The notes beneath the pieces are model-generated. The model had not been told where the DNA came from. It worked only from the letters and a program-made list of their open reading frames with translations, and did not search any database. DNA of 64,000 nucleotides from Limnephilus marmoratus (Eukaryota > Arthropoda > Insecta > Trichoptera > Limnephilidae): the NCBI GenBank assembly GCA_917880885.1, contig OU862928.1, positions 38,180,962 to 38,244,961 of the forward strand, in the 5' to 3' direction. Positions 50,790 through 60,400 of the stretch are shown here, one piece after another. A program made the translations under genes and the position numbers. Numbering within the stretch: position 1 is the stretch's first letter; the number at the start of each line of letters is the position of its first letter.

Positions 50790-50960
50790 TACCGCCTTCT
50801 TTGGCCAACGTTTCGGACAGCGTTGCAGTGTTCATCATCAGGGCAGAACCGGCAGATCACCGGATCACACACACCCATCTACCGGATCTGCCCTGATGAT
50901 GGACACTGCAACGCTGTCCGAAACGTTGTCTAAAGAAGGAGGTAGCGCAACACGGCATAA
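50790..50960. ncRNA. Palindrome with two hammerhead-like ribozyme cores
   Basis: The arms at ~50775-50850 and ~50885-50965 are inverted copies. Each strand shows CTGATGA (50893-50899 on plus; 50841-50835 on minus), a 5-bp stem II with a 9-base loop, GAAA, then ACGT followed by U. The first bases after the cut site (GTC on plus, GGC on minus) pair with the GCC just before CTGATGA, fully on minus and with one mismatch on plus. Self-complementary ACGT as stem III is the dimeric arrangement known for hammerheads of Penelope-like elements. Activity is untested, and no Penelope protein was found nearby. Confidence 0.45.
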
Positions 50961-50993
50961 CTCACTCACGGATCACTCACGGATCACTGTATT

Positions 50994-53165
50994 ATGACAC
51001 AGGGGTTGAATCGTGCAGTGAGGAGCGTAAAAATCACAGCCGATGCGACGTGGTCAGATCATCTCCCACTAACTGTGGAAATAGATCTAAATCTAACCCC
51101 CATTATTTCCAACAGACAGAATCGATCAAAGGATTTTGGAAAATGGACGGCGAAATCCGAAAATGATATTAAAACTTACAACGCCCTTGCCAATAAACTA
51201 TTGTTAAAAATGAAACCCCCAGATGCCGTAAGATGTCAAAGACTTAACTGTGATAACGAAACTCATAAACTTGAACTAGATTCTCTCTACGGTAATATTG
51301 TCCATATACTAAGAAACTCCGCCATAAAAGCATTCAGAAGGAAAGAACCCAAAAAAATGTATGAAATTGTTCCTGGGTGGAATAATGAAGTCTCCACTTT
51401 GTACCGCCATTCAAGGCATGCATTCCTCTGCTGGGTTCAAGCCGGAAGGCCTACGGAAGGCCGTTTTGCAGACGAAAGGAAAACTAGTAAGAAATCTTTT
51501 AAAATTGCTCTCCGAAAATGTCAACATTCGGAAAACAAAGCACGAATGGATAGCATAGCTACGTCTATGCATAACAAAGATTTCAGAAAGTTTTGGCAAA
51601 AAACTTCAACTGTGCTGAAAGCCAAGAGCAAAGTTCCACTATGCGTCAACAACATTATGGGTGATGAAAACATAGCCAACGAATTTAGAGACTTTTTCTC
51701 TTTAAGCGAGGATCAAGGAGATACCACGAAACCTTCGATAATGACATGCCCGCCTGCGGCCAATGATGACCTGGTCATGAATGTTACTCCTGAAATGATT
51801 GAAAGCGCAATTAAGCAAACCGCCCATGGTAAAAGTCCAGGATACGACGCCATTGGTATTGAGCACATAAAATACGCAGGAGATCAACTTCATACTATTC
51901 TAGCCGCCCTGTACTCAAGCCTCCTAAGACACATACATATGCCGATGGATATTAGCAAAACTATTATCGTACCAATCCTGAAATCCAATCAGCTGGATGC
52001 ATCGGTATTAGGAAATTACCGACCGATTTCCTTGGCGACAATGCTTTCGAGACTATTTGAAAAAATCCTATTTGCGCTAGTCAAAGAGAAACTATTTACC
52101 CTTGATAACCAATTCGGCTTCAAGAGCGCCTCATCAACCGATATGGCCATTTATGGAGTAAAACAAACAATAGCCTACTACAAAAAAAGAAAAACCACAG
52201 TCTATGGGTGTTTTCTTGACTTAAGCAAGGCGTTTGATCGTGTTTCCCATCAATTATTATGGGAAAAACTCATAAAGCGAGATGTTCCAGCAGCAGTGGT
52301 CAATATGCTGGCTATTTGGTACGGACAACAGGAAAATCACATTCAATGGGCAGGAGCTTCTTCAAGACCTTTATTCCTTAAGAGCGGAGTCAGACAAGGG
52401 GGAAATATGTCTCCAACTCTATTTAATGTGTACATTAACGACCTTTTACAAGAGTTGAACGATACACGAATCGGTTGTCATATCTGCGGACAAGGAAGTA
52501 ACAACATTAATTACGCCGATGACATGGTGCTGCTTGCACCTTCGATTAAAGCGATGAGACGACTTGTGCAAATATGCGAAGAGTACGCAAACTCTCATAA
52601 CCTGTAGTACAATTCTAAAAAGTCAGTCATCGTCGCTTTCAAACACAATAAGGAGCCATCACATATTCCTCCAATATATCTAGAAGGAAATGAACTGCTT
52701 GTGGCCTCACAGGTTAAGTATCTGGGACATATCCTAACCGAAGATATGAAGGATATAGAAGATATGGAACGACAAAGAAGAGCAATTAACATAAGGGCCG
52801 GAATGCTCTCAAGGCGGTTCTACCACTGTAGCGAAGATGTCAGAAAATTACTATTCAAGACATACTGTACTGCCCTGTACACGTCTGAACTGTGGACACA
52901 ATACCCAGCAGCGCAATGGGACAAACTGAGGGTGTGCTACAATAATGCATACAGGCAACTTATGCAACTACCGAGGTTCTGCAGTGCGTCCACGATGTTC
53001 ACCGAGGGGAGGGTGCACTCATTCCCAGCCTTACTTCGCCACCGACTAGCCAGCTTCTGGAGCAGGATACGAACTTCAACCAATACCATTGTCGTGGCTG
53101 CATCCGATTGGCTCAGTTCCCCAATAAATGAGCGATGGATGCAGATGATGAGGCTACCTCCATGA
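50994..53165 (+). pseudogene. Non-LTR reverse transcriptase (CR1-group-like), 5'-truncated, one in-frame stop
   Basis: One frame runs from 50994 to the TGA after 53162, broken only by TAG at 52605-52607. The N-terminus retains the last strand of an AP-type endonuclease (WSDHLPLTVEI, residues ~20-30). RT motifs follow in order: GKSPGYDAIGIEHIK (~275), NYRPISL (~340), FLDLSKAFDRVSH (~406), GVRQGGNMSPTLF (~464), NYADDMVLL (~505, catalytic). The stop comes ~30 residues after YADD. The frame then resumes with SKKSVIVAF and QVKYLGHIL, and continues ~170 residues to the C-terminus. The first Met is not the true start, as the endonuclease and any ORF1 are missing. With a single lesion it is the best-preserved LINE here. 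Assignment to the CR1/Rex1/Daphne group is by motif style only. Confidence 0.88.
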
Positions 53166-53405
53166 TGGACGATCCCAAAATATATTTTTATCTTTTTATT
53201 TTTAATTCTGTCTACTTATTATTTATTTTAGTTTTATACTTATTTTTTGTTATTTGTGTGATGAATTTTGTTTTCATTTTATATTTTAATTAGGTACTTA
53301 CCTAATATATATATATATTTTTTTTTTATAATTGTTTATGTAATATGGCAGACTGGGATTGCACTACCCTCCCAGTCCTGCTGGAATAAAAACTTAAAAA
53401 AAACT
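53166..53405 (+). mobile_element. 3' UTR of the LINE at 50994-53165
   Basis: AT-rich UTR ending GGGATTGCACTACCCTCCCA, GTCCTGCTGGAATAAAAACT and an A-rich tail. The same terminal phrase recurs at 62925-63020, proving a family. Confidence 0.7.
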
Positions 53406-53984
53406 TAAATAAAAAATAACACCACAAAAATAAATAATGAAAATAACCTCATTCAATTTCGTTTACCCACAAGTGCTACTTGTTATATTAATATTCTGTT
53501 AAGGGCCTTTAACCGACTCCAGATACTAATATTTACAGCCTGTATGTCGGACGAATTTCTACAGCTCATATGTTGAACTAATATCTACGAACTTCAGAGT
53601 GTTGACTAATATCTACAGAGCGTAGGTTGGACTAATCAGCTAAATGTGTCCAAAGTCCGATATTGGGGATTTTTACATCTACAGAACTAAGGTCGGACGA
53701 ATATCTATGACGGTCTCAGTGTTGACTAATATCTACAGAGCGTAGGTTGGACTAATCAGCTAAATGTGTCCAAAAGTCCGATATTAGGGATTTTTACATA
53801 CATACTTACATAAATTAAGTTTTTTAGACTGCATACGCAATATTACGTTATTCCAATATGCTATACATAATTGCAAATCCAACCTCTGCCAGTGCTGTAG
53901 ATATTTGTCAACACTTTGGTTCTCATAGATTAGTTCGATTTTTTCAGTTTTTGGAATTCCTGTAGATATTAGTAGACGCCTCCC
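53406..53984 (+). repeat. ~131-bp tandem duplication with GACTAATATCTACAG sub-repeats
   Basis: GTTGACTAATATCTACAGAG through CCGATATTRGGGATTTTTAC occurs at ~53597-53680 and ~53728-53805. Shorter ACTAATATYTACAG motifs recur from 53525 on. The rest of the stretch holds nothing recognisable. Confidence 0.7.
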
Positions 53985-54668
53985 TTTAACCAGCCAACGA
54001 CCGAAAATCCACATTTCGTCGAAAGATGTTCTCACGATCGTACAGGGCGTTTTCAATGAGAAAGATTAATTATTCTCCGTACTAGCTTTTTAAAATTATA
54101 ACTCTATATCGATTTTACTTCATTAAAATTTGCTTTAATTTATACCTACATCCAAAAATGCTGAAAGGCGTGAGGATAAAAGTAATAAAATAATGTACTT
54201 TTTGTAATTATTTTTTTATCATAAATATTTATCATTTTTCAATAATGTCAAAGCAAAATAAGAATGTAAAAAAAAACTTAAATATATTAATTTGTAAGAC
54301 CGAAAATCGATAGACAAAATAGAGAAATTTTCGTCATAAATAAATGTTCGGATATTTTTTTAATGATTTTATTTGAACTAAAATTAAAATTTTGAAACAT
54401 GCGTTTACTAGATAACGCATTGATTTACAATAATGCATAATTACATGATATGAAAAATGTCTCGTAAAATAAGATTTTTCGTTTGAAAATGTAACAAATC
54501 TGCCAACGACCTATGGTATAAAACATTTTTCTCAAAATTTAAAACATGCGTTTACTAGATAAAAGAACAATCTTTCGAAATCGATTGATATTTTTTTGTG
54601 GAAAAGTGTCAATACGTCAAAAATTTGATTTAAAAATGACATATCTCCGGTTTTCTCTGGTTAGACCA
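53985..54668 (-). repeat. Repeat R2, copy 3 (reverse)
   Basis: Starts TTTAACCAGCCAACGACCG and ends CGGTTTTCTCTGGTTAG. Reverse complement of 38986-39690. Confidence 0.68.
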
Positions 54669-55436
54669 TCTTAACGAATCACACTTAGGAAGATCAATTC
54701 CTTGTACTACTGTACCGCCCACCATTAAATGTTGCTTTGGCTTTCCAAAATACACTCATTAAAGAATATATTATATATTAATATTAAAATATATTTCAGG
54801 ATTAAATAACATGTGTTCACAACTATGACCTCTGCGTGCGAACTCTATCTAAATTTCTTTAAATAGACAAATAAACAGTGTTAATCTCAAGCCACCTCCA
54901 AGGTAAGTATGGTCCTGTATACATTTTTAGGCAGCATCGCGTTCATTGATCAAAACATTGTATATATATATTTTCGTATCAGTGATCAATGAATCGGTGG
55001 ATGCAAGTTATAGCCATAAGTTGTTTGTCTAGTTTGTAGGTTTTCTAGATTTTATAAATATATTGTAACTTTGTACAGCACCCTTGAGGCGATTTTTCAC
55101 AAAAACAGCGCTATATAAATCACACAAATACCATTATTATTATTTATTAAATGATAATGTGCAATCTAGCTCCATGAATGGACGAGTCATTATTTTGTTC
55201 AACAGGATACAAAAAAATCAGTTATCACAATTTGTATAATTGTGTAGATTGTCAAATCGTTATCCGGAATAGAGTTAATTGCATGGATAGTGACAAAACT
55301 ATCTGTTCTGGACTCAGATAATTAAAAGTTTGAAAAGAGAATATTATTGGTCTTGGTATTAGTCGGCGGGTCCGTGTGCCTAAAGTAAGTTAAATTTTAC
55401 CTTACTTCAGGTGAATTTATGAAACACGTTTAAAAT
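54669..55436. other. No gene; LINE 3' tail at 55060-55145
   Basis: 55060-55145 has AGCACCCTTGAGGCGATTTT and AACAGCGCTATATAAAT, then an ATT run, the same tail as 45015-45112. Upstream ~200 bp (54895-55060) may belong to the same LINE 3' UTR. The remainder is unassigned. Confidence 0.5.
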
Positions 55437-55770
55437 TTTTTTTACATTAACTCCACATGGGAGGCCCTGAGGAAAATAGTTTCCCTCAGGGCCTATGTCA
55501 TCTGATATGCTGTGTGGAGGGTCTTTGTGAGGAGAGGAAGGAATGAACATTGGTCTTGAAGAGACCCGTGTTGTAGGAAGGAGGAAACACAGAGGCCGGC
55601 AAATCGTTCCACAGCCGAGCTGTTGAACGCAAGAACTAGTCGAGCTATCATGGACTGACTGTCATCCGCGTAACAATGAATTGGTGCACATGCAAAAAGG
55701 TCGTTGATGCGCAACAAAAACAAAGTCGGAGACAGAGCCGATCCCTGTGGGACGCCAGCTAATATAGAAA
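55437..55770 (-). pseudogene. LINE reverse transcriptase fragment with internal deletion, plus 3' tail
   Basis: On the minus strand 55770-55640 encodes AGVPQGSALSPTLFLLRIND and then CYADDSQSM, the RT motif B and catalytic YADD. Directly after it the sequence jumps to the C-terminal block (FNSSAVERF in this frame, the counterpart of STARLWNDLP at 32200), so about half the RT and the linker are deleted. The 3' end CCCTCCACACAGCATATCAG to GGAGTTAATGTAAAAAAA is identical in layout to the SINE-2 tail. Confidence 0.8.
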
Positions 55771-56029
55771 GCAGTTAAGTAACACCAACACCACCCACAG
55801 TCAACAAACATGAAGTTTTTTTGTGAAAATCAACACACAATCATTAGATAGATGAGGATTACGCCTCGGAACAGGAATCCCTAGCGAGGAGCACTGTGAA
55901 TAAACTACTTCCGTCCACGAATACAGTAAATGGCCTCCAAAATGCTAAACCGAAACCGTGACCTTAAATGGTAGAAGTCAAACTGACCATACACGCCCCT
56001 ATGTGTGTCCTTTGCACTCACCTCCACTT

Positions 56030-56357
56030 ATTAAAATCAAGTCAGTTGCATTGCATTGCATCTTCTGAGAAATGTCCCGCAAAAATATACTGGTTGAAAT
56101 TGATTGCGAAAATAAATTCCTAGTGCGGACATGCGCCTGGCACTTTTCAAGCAACAAATCAAAACCCCCATCGAGAGTTCGAGGTCTAATAACATAGTTC
56201 TAATTTCACAAAATATGGTATAAAGTGTGATAATTTTACGACAACGTTTTTTTTTAATTTTTTTGCATAAATACCAAAAACCAAAATGTAGAAAGGGGAA
56301 AACTTCATTTGGGCCGCATGCGGCTCATGGGCCGCAGGTTGGACATGCGGCATGTCT
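56030..56357 (+). mobile_element. hAT-type repeat, diverged copy of 62185-62581
   Basis: Shares CTTTGCACTCACC, CAAGCAACAAATCAAAACCC, GAGGTCTAATAAC and a GGGCCGCAGGTTGGACATGC end with the bounded copy. The left terminus is not clear. Confidence 0.6.
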
Positions 56358-57235
56358 GGTTTAAATAAAATTATCAATTTTTAATCATCTAGGTGAGCAT
56401 ACCGTCAGACTACGCTATAACGTAACAAACGTTTTTGGGCTTGGCCTTATCTTAAAGATATGCTGAAATAGGCCAATCCACGAAAGTACAGCGTGGTCTG
56501 ACACAGGATAGAGTCCAGAGTCAAGTTAACAATAAGTGCAGCGGGCAAGTGCATCTATTTTTATGCACTATGCCTACTGTGCAAGCCGGGATTCCGATCT
56601 CGGATTATATACAACGTGGCCAATCGGCGGTCGTCGATCTCTTGCTGGTGTCGCGTGGTCAAAGTGGTCACGTGGTCAAAGCCGGATTGGCAACTGGCCA
56701 CAAATAATTAAATACCGAATCTAATTCGACACCTCCAAATCAACGTGATAAATAATACAAAAAATGCAACGCGGCAAAGAGGCGACGCAATGGGCGTAGA
56801 CTGTATCCCGTTACAAAGCAGATTGTTAGACCGCCAGTCTATCAATATCGATATAGAACACACTAGGTAAGGCAATCAAATAAATAAACGAAGGTACCTG
56901 CCTTAACTGTTTGCAGTTGTCCCGTGACTCTCGTGCACATAGTACACGCCAAAGAGCCCATTTACTCGTTCTCCCCAGATATAAAACTGATGTATTTGAG
57001 GGTAGTTTCAACTATTTAAAATCAAAATTTTGGAATGTTATACCACCGTCTATTCGAATGGTTGCTGACTGCACAGTCAACCGCACAACATCAACCTGCA
57101 CCCGAAGGATATAAACCGGAGATTCTTGGACATTTTCAGAGTAAACAATGTATGTAGATGTCATTTCGTCCTATGATTTTTGTATCAAATAAAAACAAAA
57201 AAAGTTTTTCCATAACACGTCGCAACTGAGTATTT
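56358..57235. other. No gene seen
   Basis: Balanced to AT-rich sequence. Frames at 56536-56724 and 56911-57114 have no convincing domain; the latter (RAHLLVLPRYKTDVFEGSFN) faintly recalls the C-terminus of LINE RT proteins. Confidence 0.4.
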
Positions 57236-57239
57236 AGGG

Positions 57240-57473
57240 AAAGGCCAGCAGAGGTCACGTGATACGCACTGCGTCTCGTTCCAGCAGCGCGGTCAGAGGA
57301 GAAAGAACGTGAATCACGTGATCCCGTTGGTGTGGTGGTGATCTGTGTTCAGAGGCAACGTGAGATGGAAACATGTATTTTTTTAAAATTAAAATAATAT
57401 TACCGGACAGCAAAATGACATCTACGTTTTTTACTCCAAATATGATGAGGAATCGCTGGTTAAAATCCTTCGG
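57240..57473 (+). CDS. Possible first exon of an unknown gene
   Basis: A leader-like stretch with two CACGTG E-boxes (57257-57325) and GC-richer composition precedes an ATG at 57415 in AGCAAAATGACA. The frame MTSTFFTPNMMRNRWLKSF runs straight into a strong donor (CGG/GTAAGTAC at 57473/57474). No downstream exon could be recognised before the window ends, and the area is repeat-rich, so this may be chance. Confidence 0.3.
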
Positions 57474-57731
57474 GTAAGTACTTTTACACGTTTCATAATC
57501 AATTTCATTGATATTTCTAGAGCCAAGTGTGAACTAGCGACATCGGTATAGATTACACTTAAGGCGCCGCATCCGCGCTCAAAAAGAAGAAGATGGAGAG
57601 ATATGTAATTACAAATGTTAGAGGATCGCGCTAATATTTTAAAGTGATAAAATCGATGCGAAAATTGTGAAAATGTTTAATAAAACACAACTCGTTCAAA
57701 ATAAAGCAAAAATCTCGTGGAAGGCGTCTTA

Positions 57732-58421
57732 GGGCAATAGCGCACTAGCGGCCAGGCCGCTGCGGCCAGGTCGCGGCGGCCATCGAGATAGATACATTAA
57801 TATGAAATCGCCATAAAGCACGCGCATCTGGCCGCACGCGGCCAGCGGCCACACCAAGCCGCGGCGGCCAGCGAGATCGAAGCGACGCATTTGCGGCCCG
57901 TGTTCAGTCGCTGGCCGCTGCGGCCACTGAGATCTATTGCATTGTAGTTAAATCACCAGTGTGCGCGCACTAGCCGCGGCGGCCGCACGTTACAGCGTGA
58001 TTTGTGATCATCGCGATGTCTTTCTTTTTTCCTTGGCAGAAATGCAGGGGCGAAATTTAGTTACAGTGCCGGTGATTGATGGACTTAATTTTCTTAACAG
58101 TTCTTCAAACGAAGACTTGCTCATCCGCAAATAATTAAAGAACTTGTCATCATATTGCTGAAGGTCGGTGAAATAAGTATGAAATAATCCCTTTGTTCGC
58201 CTTTCACGTAGCAAGGGATGAACCCAATATTTTTTCCTTTTATTTTTCCGCTTCTTACCAAGATACAAAAGCACTGCTATTTCCTCAACGTCCATTTTGA
58301 AGCGCGCTGTATGTGCAACTGAAGATCGTAGCCGCGGTTTTGGCCGCGTTGCAAATCGCAACCCCTGCGGCCAGGCCGCGCGTCGTGGCCGCGCGGCCTG
58401 GTCGCTAGTGCGCTATTGCCC
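57732..58421 (-). mobile_element. PIF/Harbinger element E1, deleted
   Basis: TIRs start GGGCAATAGCGCACTAGCG on both ends, and subterminal regions are packed with GCGGCCGC-type repeats. TTA flanks are 57729-57731 and 58422-58424. It carries the N-terminal part of a transposase on the minus strand (58008-58294). Confidence 0.88.
58008..58294 (-). pseudogene. Harbinger transposase N-terminal part (E1)
   Basis: From ATG at 58294 the frame reads MDVEEIAVLLYLGKKRKN, then YWVHPLLRERRTKGLFHTYF, TDLQQYDDKFFNYLRMSKSS and FEELLRKLSPSI. Y.VHP....R...G.FHT...L...D.KFF.Y.RMS...F.ELL is diagnostic for Harbinger transposases. It ends ~95 residues in, where the deletion joins the far subterminal region; the DDE domain is absent. 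An upstream in-frame Met at 58361 lies in the TIR region, so 58294 is the better start. E2 holds the same N-terminus. Confidence 0.88.
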
Positions 58422-58424
58422 TTA

Positions 58425-59144
58425 GGCCTATAGCGCACTAGCGGCCTGGCAGCGCGGCTACGACGCGCGGCCTGGCCGCAGGGGTTGCGATTTGCAACGC
58501 GGCCAAAACCGCGGCTACGATCGTCAGTTGCACATACAGCGCGCTTCAAAATGGACGTTGAGGAAATAGCAGTGCTTTTGTATCTTATAAGTAAGAAGCG
58601 GAAAAAGACTACTACTTCGTGGGTCAACTCCCGTGGCAAAATCGAGTAGCTCTGAGAACACAATAAAATAAACATTACTTACCGGTTCGTTTTTTTCTGT
58701 TATTGTTAATTTTTCATCACCAAATATATTTCTATGATCTCTTCCCACATCATCCTTTTTAAATCTCAGTTGGCGTAGTCTTCACAGGACATGTCCCACA
58801 ACGCCCTCCTTGTCTCAATCTCGGTTATAAATCTTTCCGTGTCGAAAGACATCGCGATGATCACAAATCACGCTGTAGTTCCACAATAGTGCGGCCGCCG
58901 CGGCTAGTGCGCGCACACTGGTGATTTAACTACAATGCAATAGATCTCAGTGGCCGCAGCGGTCAGCGACTGAACACGGGCCGCAAATGCGTCGCTTCGA
59001 TCTCGCTGGCCGCTGCGGCTTGGTGTGGCTGCAGGCCGCTTGCGGCCAGGTGCGCGTGCTTATGGCGATTTCATATTAATGTATCTATCTCGATGGCCGC
59101 CGCGACCTGGCCGCTGCGGCCTAGCCGCTAGTGCGCTATAGGCC
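58425..59144 (+). mobile_element. PIF/Harbinger element E2, deleted, head to head with E1
   Basis: TIRs start GGCCTATAGCGCACTAGCGG; the right flank TTA is at 59145-59147 and the left flank is the TTA shared with E1 (58422-58424). Subterminal sequence is almost the mirror image of E1. The plus strand at 58551 opens MDVEEIAVLLYLISKKRKK and stops after ~32 codons. Confidence 0.88.
58551..58650 (+). pseudogene. Harbinger transposase start (E2), 32 codons
   Basis: The first ~18 residues (MDVEEIAVLLYLISKKRKK) match E1's transposase; then TTTSWVNSRGKIE and a TAG follow. The deletion is larger or different from that in E1, so the two copies are not simple duplicates of one deleted element. Confidence 0.75.
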
Positions 59145-59406
59145 TTAAGTATCATTTAAAGAAACATTGTGAATTTTTTCACAACTATAACTTGTAAAAT
59201 AACGGAAACAAACGTGTTTATAATAACTTTCGGAGCAAACTTTGAGATTTTTTTCTATCGAGGGAATTTCATATAATTTGCGTTTCGGCGTGGAACGCGT
59301 CTAGACATTATCTTCAAAAATAACATACATTTTTTAAGAGCTTAAATTGAATGTTTAATTAAAGGAGATATTGTAAGAAATCGGTAGAAATTCGGGTAGC
59401 GGCGGC

Positions 59407-60020
59407 TTAAGGAATACAGGTTTGACGTCAGATTACGAAAAAAATAATACAAATAAGTTGAAATGACATGGCGTAACGAGCATAGTCAAACCGGTGAAAG
59501 AATCGGAATAGTTTTGGATACTGCTGAGATTACCTAGTGCTGAATGCGCCAAAGGCAATCTACCGTTTAAATGTTTGTTTGCGCCAGTATTCGCAGAACA
59601 GACAGCTATTGAAAAAGAAAGTGGACTGATCAGTTTGAGCGAGACTGATTGATGTTGCTGTTAATTACAATTGCACTGATTTGAGTCTGGTATATTTTCA
59701 AAGTACGAGACGCGGGGAAAGAGTCGTGTGCAATGCGGATGTTCACACTTTGAAGATATTAGGTACTTTGATTTGTGGATATCTTTTTCTTAAATTTTTT
59801 GCCAATTTTTTTTTTATTGAAAACTTCTTTAGCACCATTTTGATTTGAAATTTGATGAAGGGAAAAAGCGACACTAAAAAGAGACAAAAACAAATATCTA
59901 CAGGATTTAGCCTGCGAGAGAATTAGAGAGAACAATCGGTCTCCTCTTTGTGCAATGCTTCGTAGCTTCCCCACTCTTGTCTACTTTAATTTTCTGAAGG
60001 TTTCACTTCTTATGCGTGTG
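59407..60020. other. No gene seen
   Basis: 59840-60010 matches 31790-31950 and 62735-62895 (GAAACGAAAAAGCGACAC-like, GGATTTAGCCT, CTTTGTGCGGTGCTTCGTAG), a dispersed repeat in three copies. No coding content. Confidence 0.5.
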
Positions 60021-60024
60021 AACC

Positions 60025-60400
60025 GATTGTAGAGGGTCTATTTAGGAAAGAAAGAAGAAGTTCTAGGAAGGAAAAATGTATCAAGGATGGGCAGGAATCC
60101 GGTGTCCTGGAGTGACGGACGTATGAATCTATCGGGAATCTATCATAGCGACGCACGTTCCGAAAGAATCCTGCTGGAGAGGTCAAAAGGTAACCTATAA
60201 CCAGTCTCTCCTGATCCGGCCTGTAGGTGGCGGGCATACGTATACGCCAAGATCCGGACAAACCTCACCCCACGAACCCGGGCATCCTTCAGTCACCAAA
60301 CGTAGCGAACCACTTGGGGCAACCTATAGCAGAAGTGTTGGTAATCCAATAAATGGTTCCCGGGACGGCGATGCCCATACCCCCCAAATTGAACAGCGAC
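60025..60400 (-). mobile_element. SINE-like retroposon, family 2 (reverse)
   Basis: Minus-strand copy: the head (GGGTATGGGCATCGCCGTCC) is at 60383-60360, the body (CTCTCCAGCAGGATTC) near 60165-60183, and the tail is truncated near 60030. Confidence 0.68.

Larger units (their letters stand above)
57562..59406 (+). mobile_element. MITE family R1, copy 4, interrupted by two Harbinger elements
   Basis: 57562-57728 and 59148-59406 together align with 36373-36801 (GAAGAAGATGGAGAGATATG; CATTTAAAGAAACATTG; GAAATCGGTAGAAATTCGGG). Outer flanks are TTA. The break is at a TTA that is present and uninterrupted in 36373-36801 (near 36530). Confidence 0.8.

Noticed and set aside
58277..58675. 132-codon minus frame across the E1/E2 junction
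   Set aside because: It spans two separate elements and their GC-rich ends; the real coding trace is the 58294-58008 frame.
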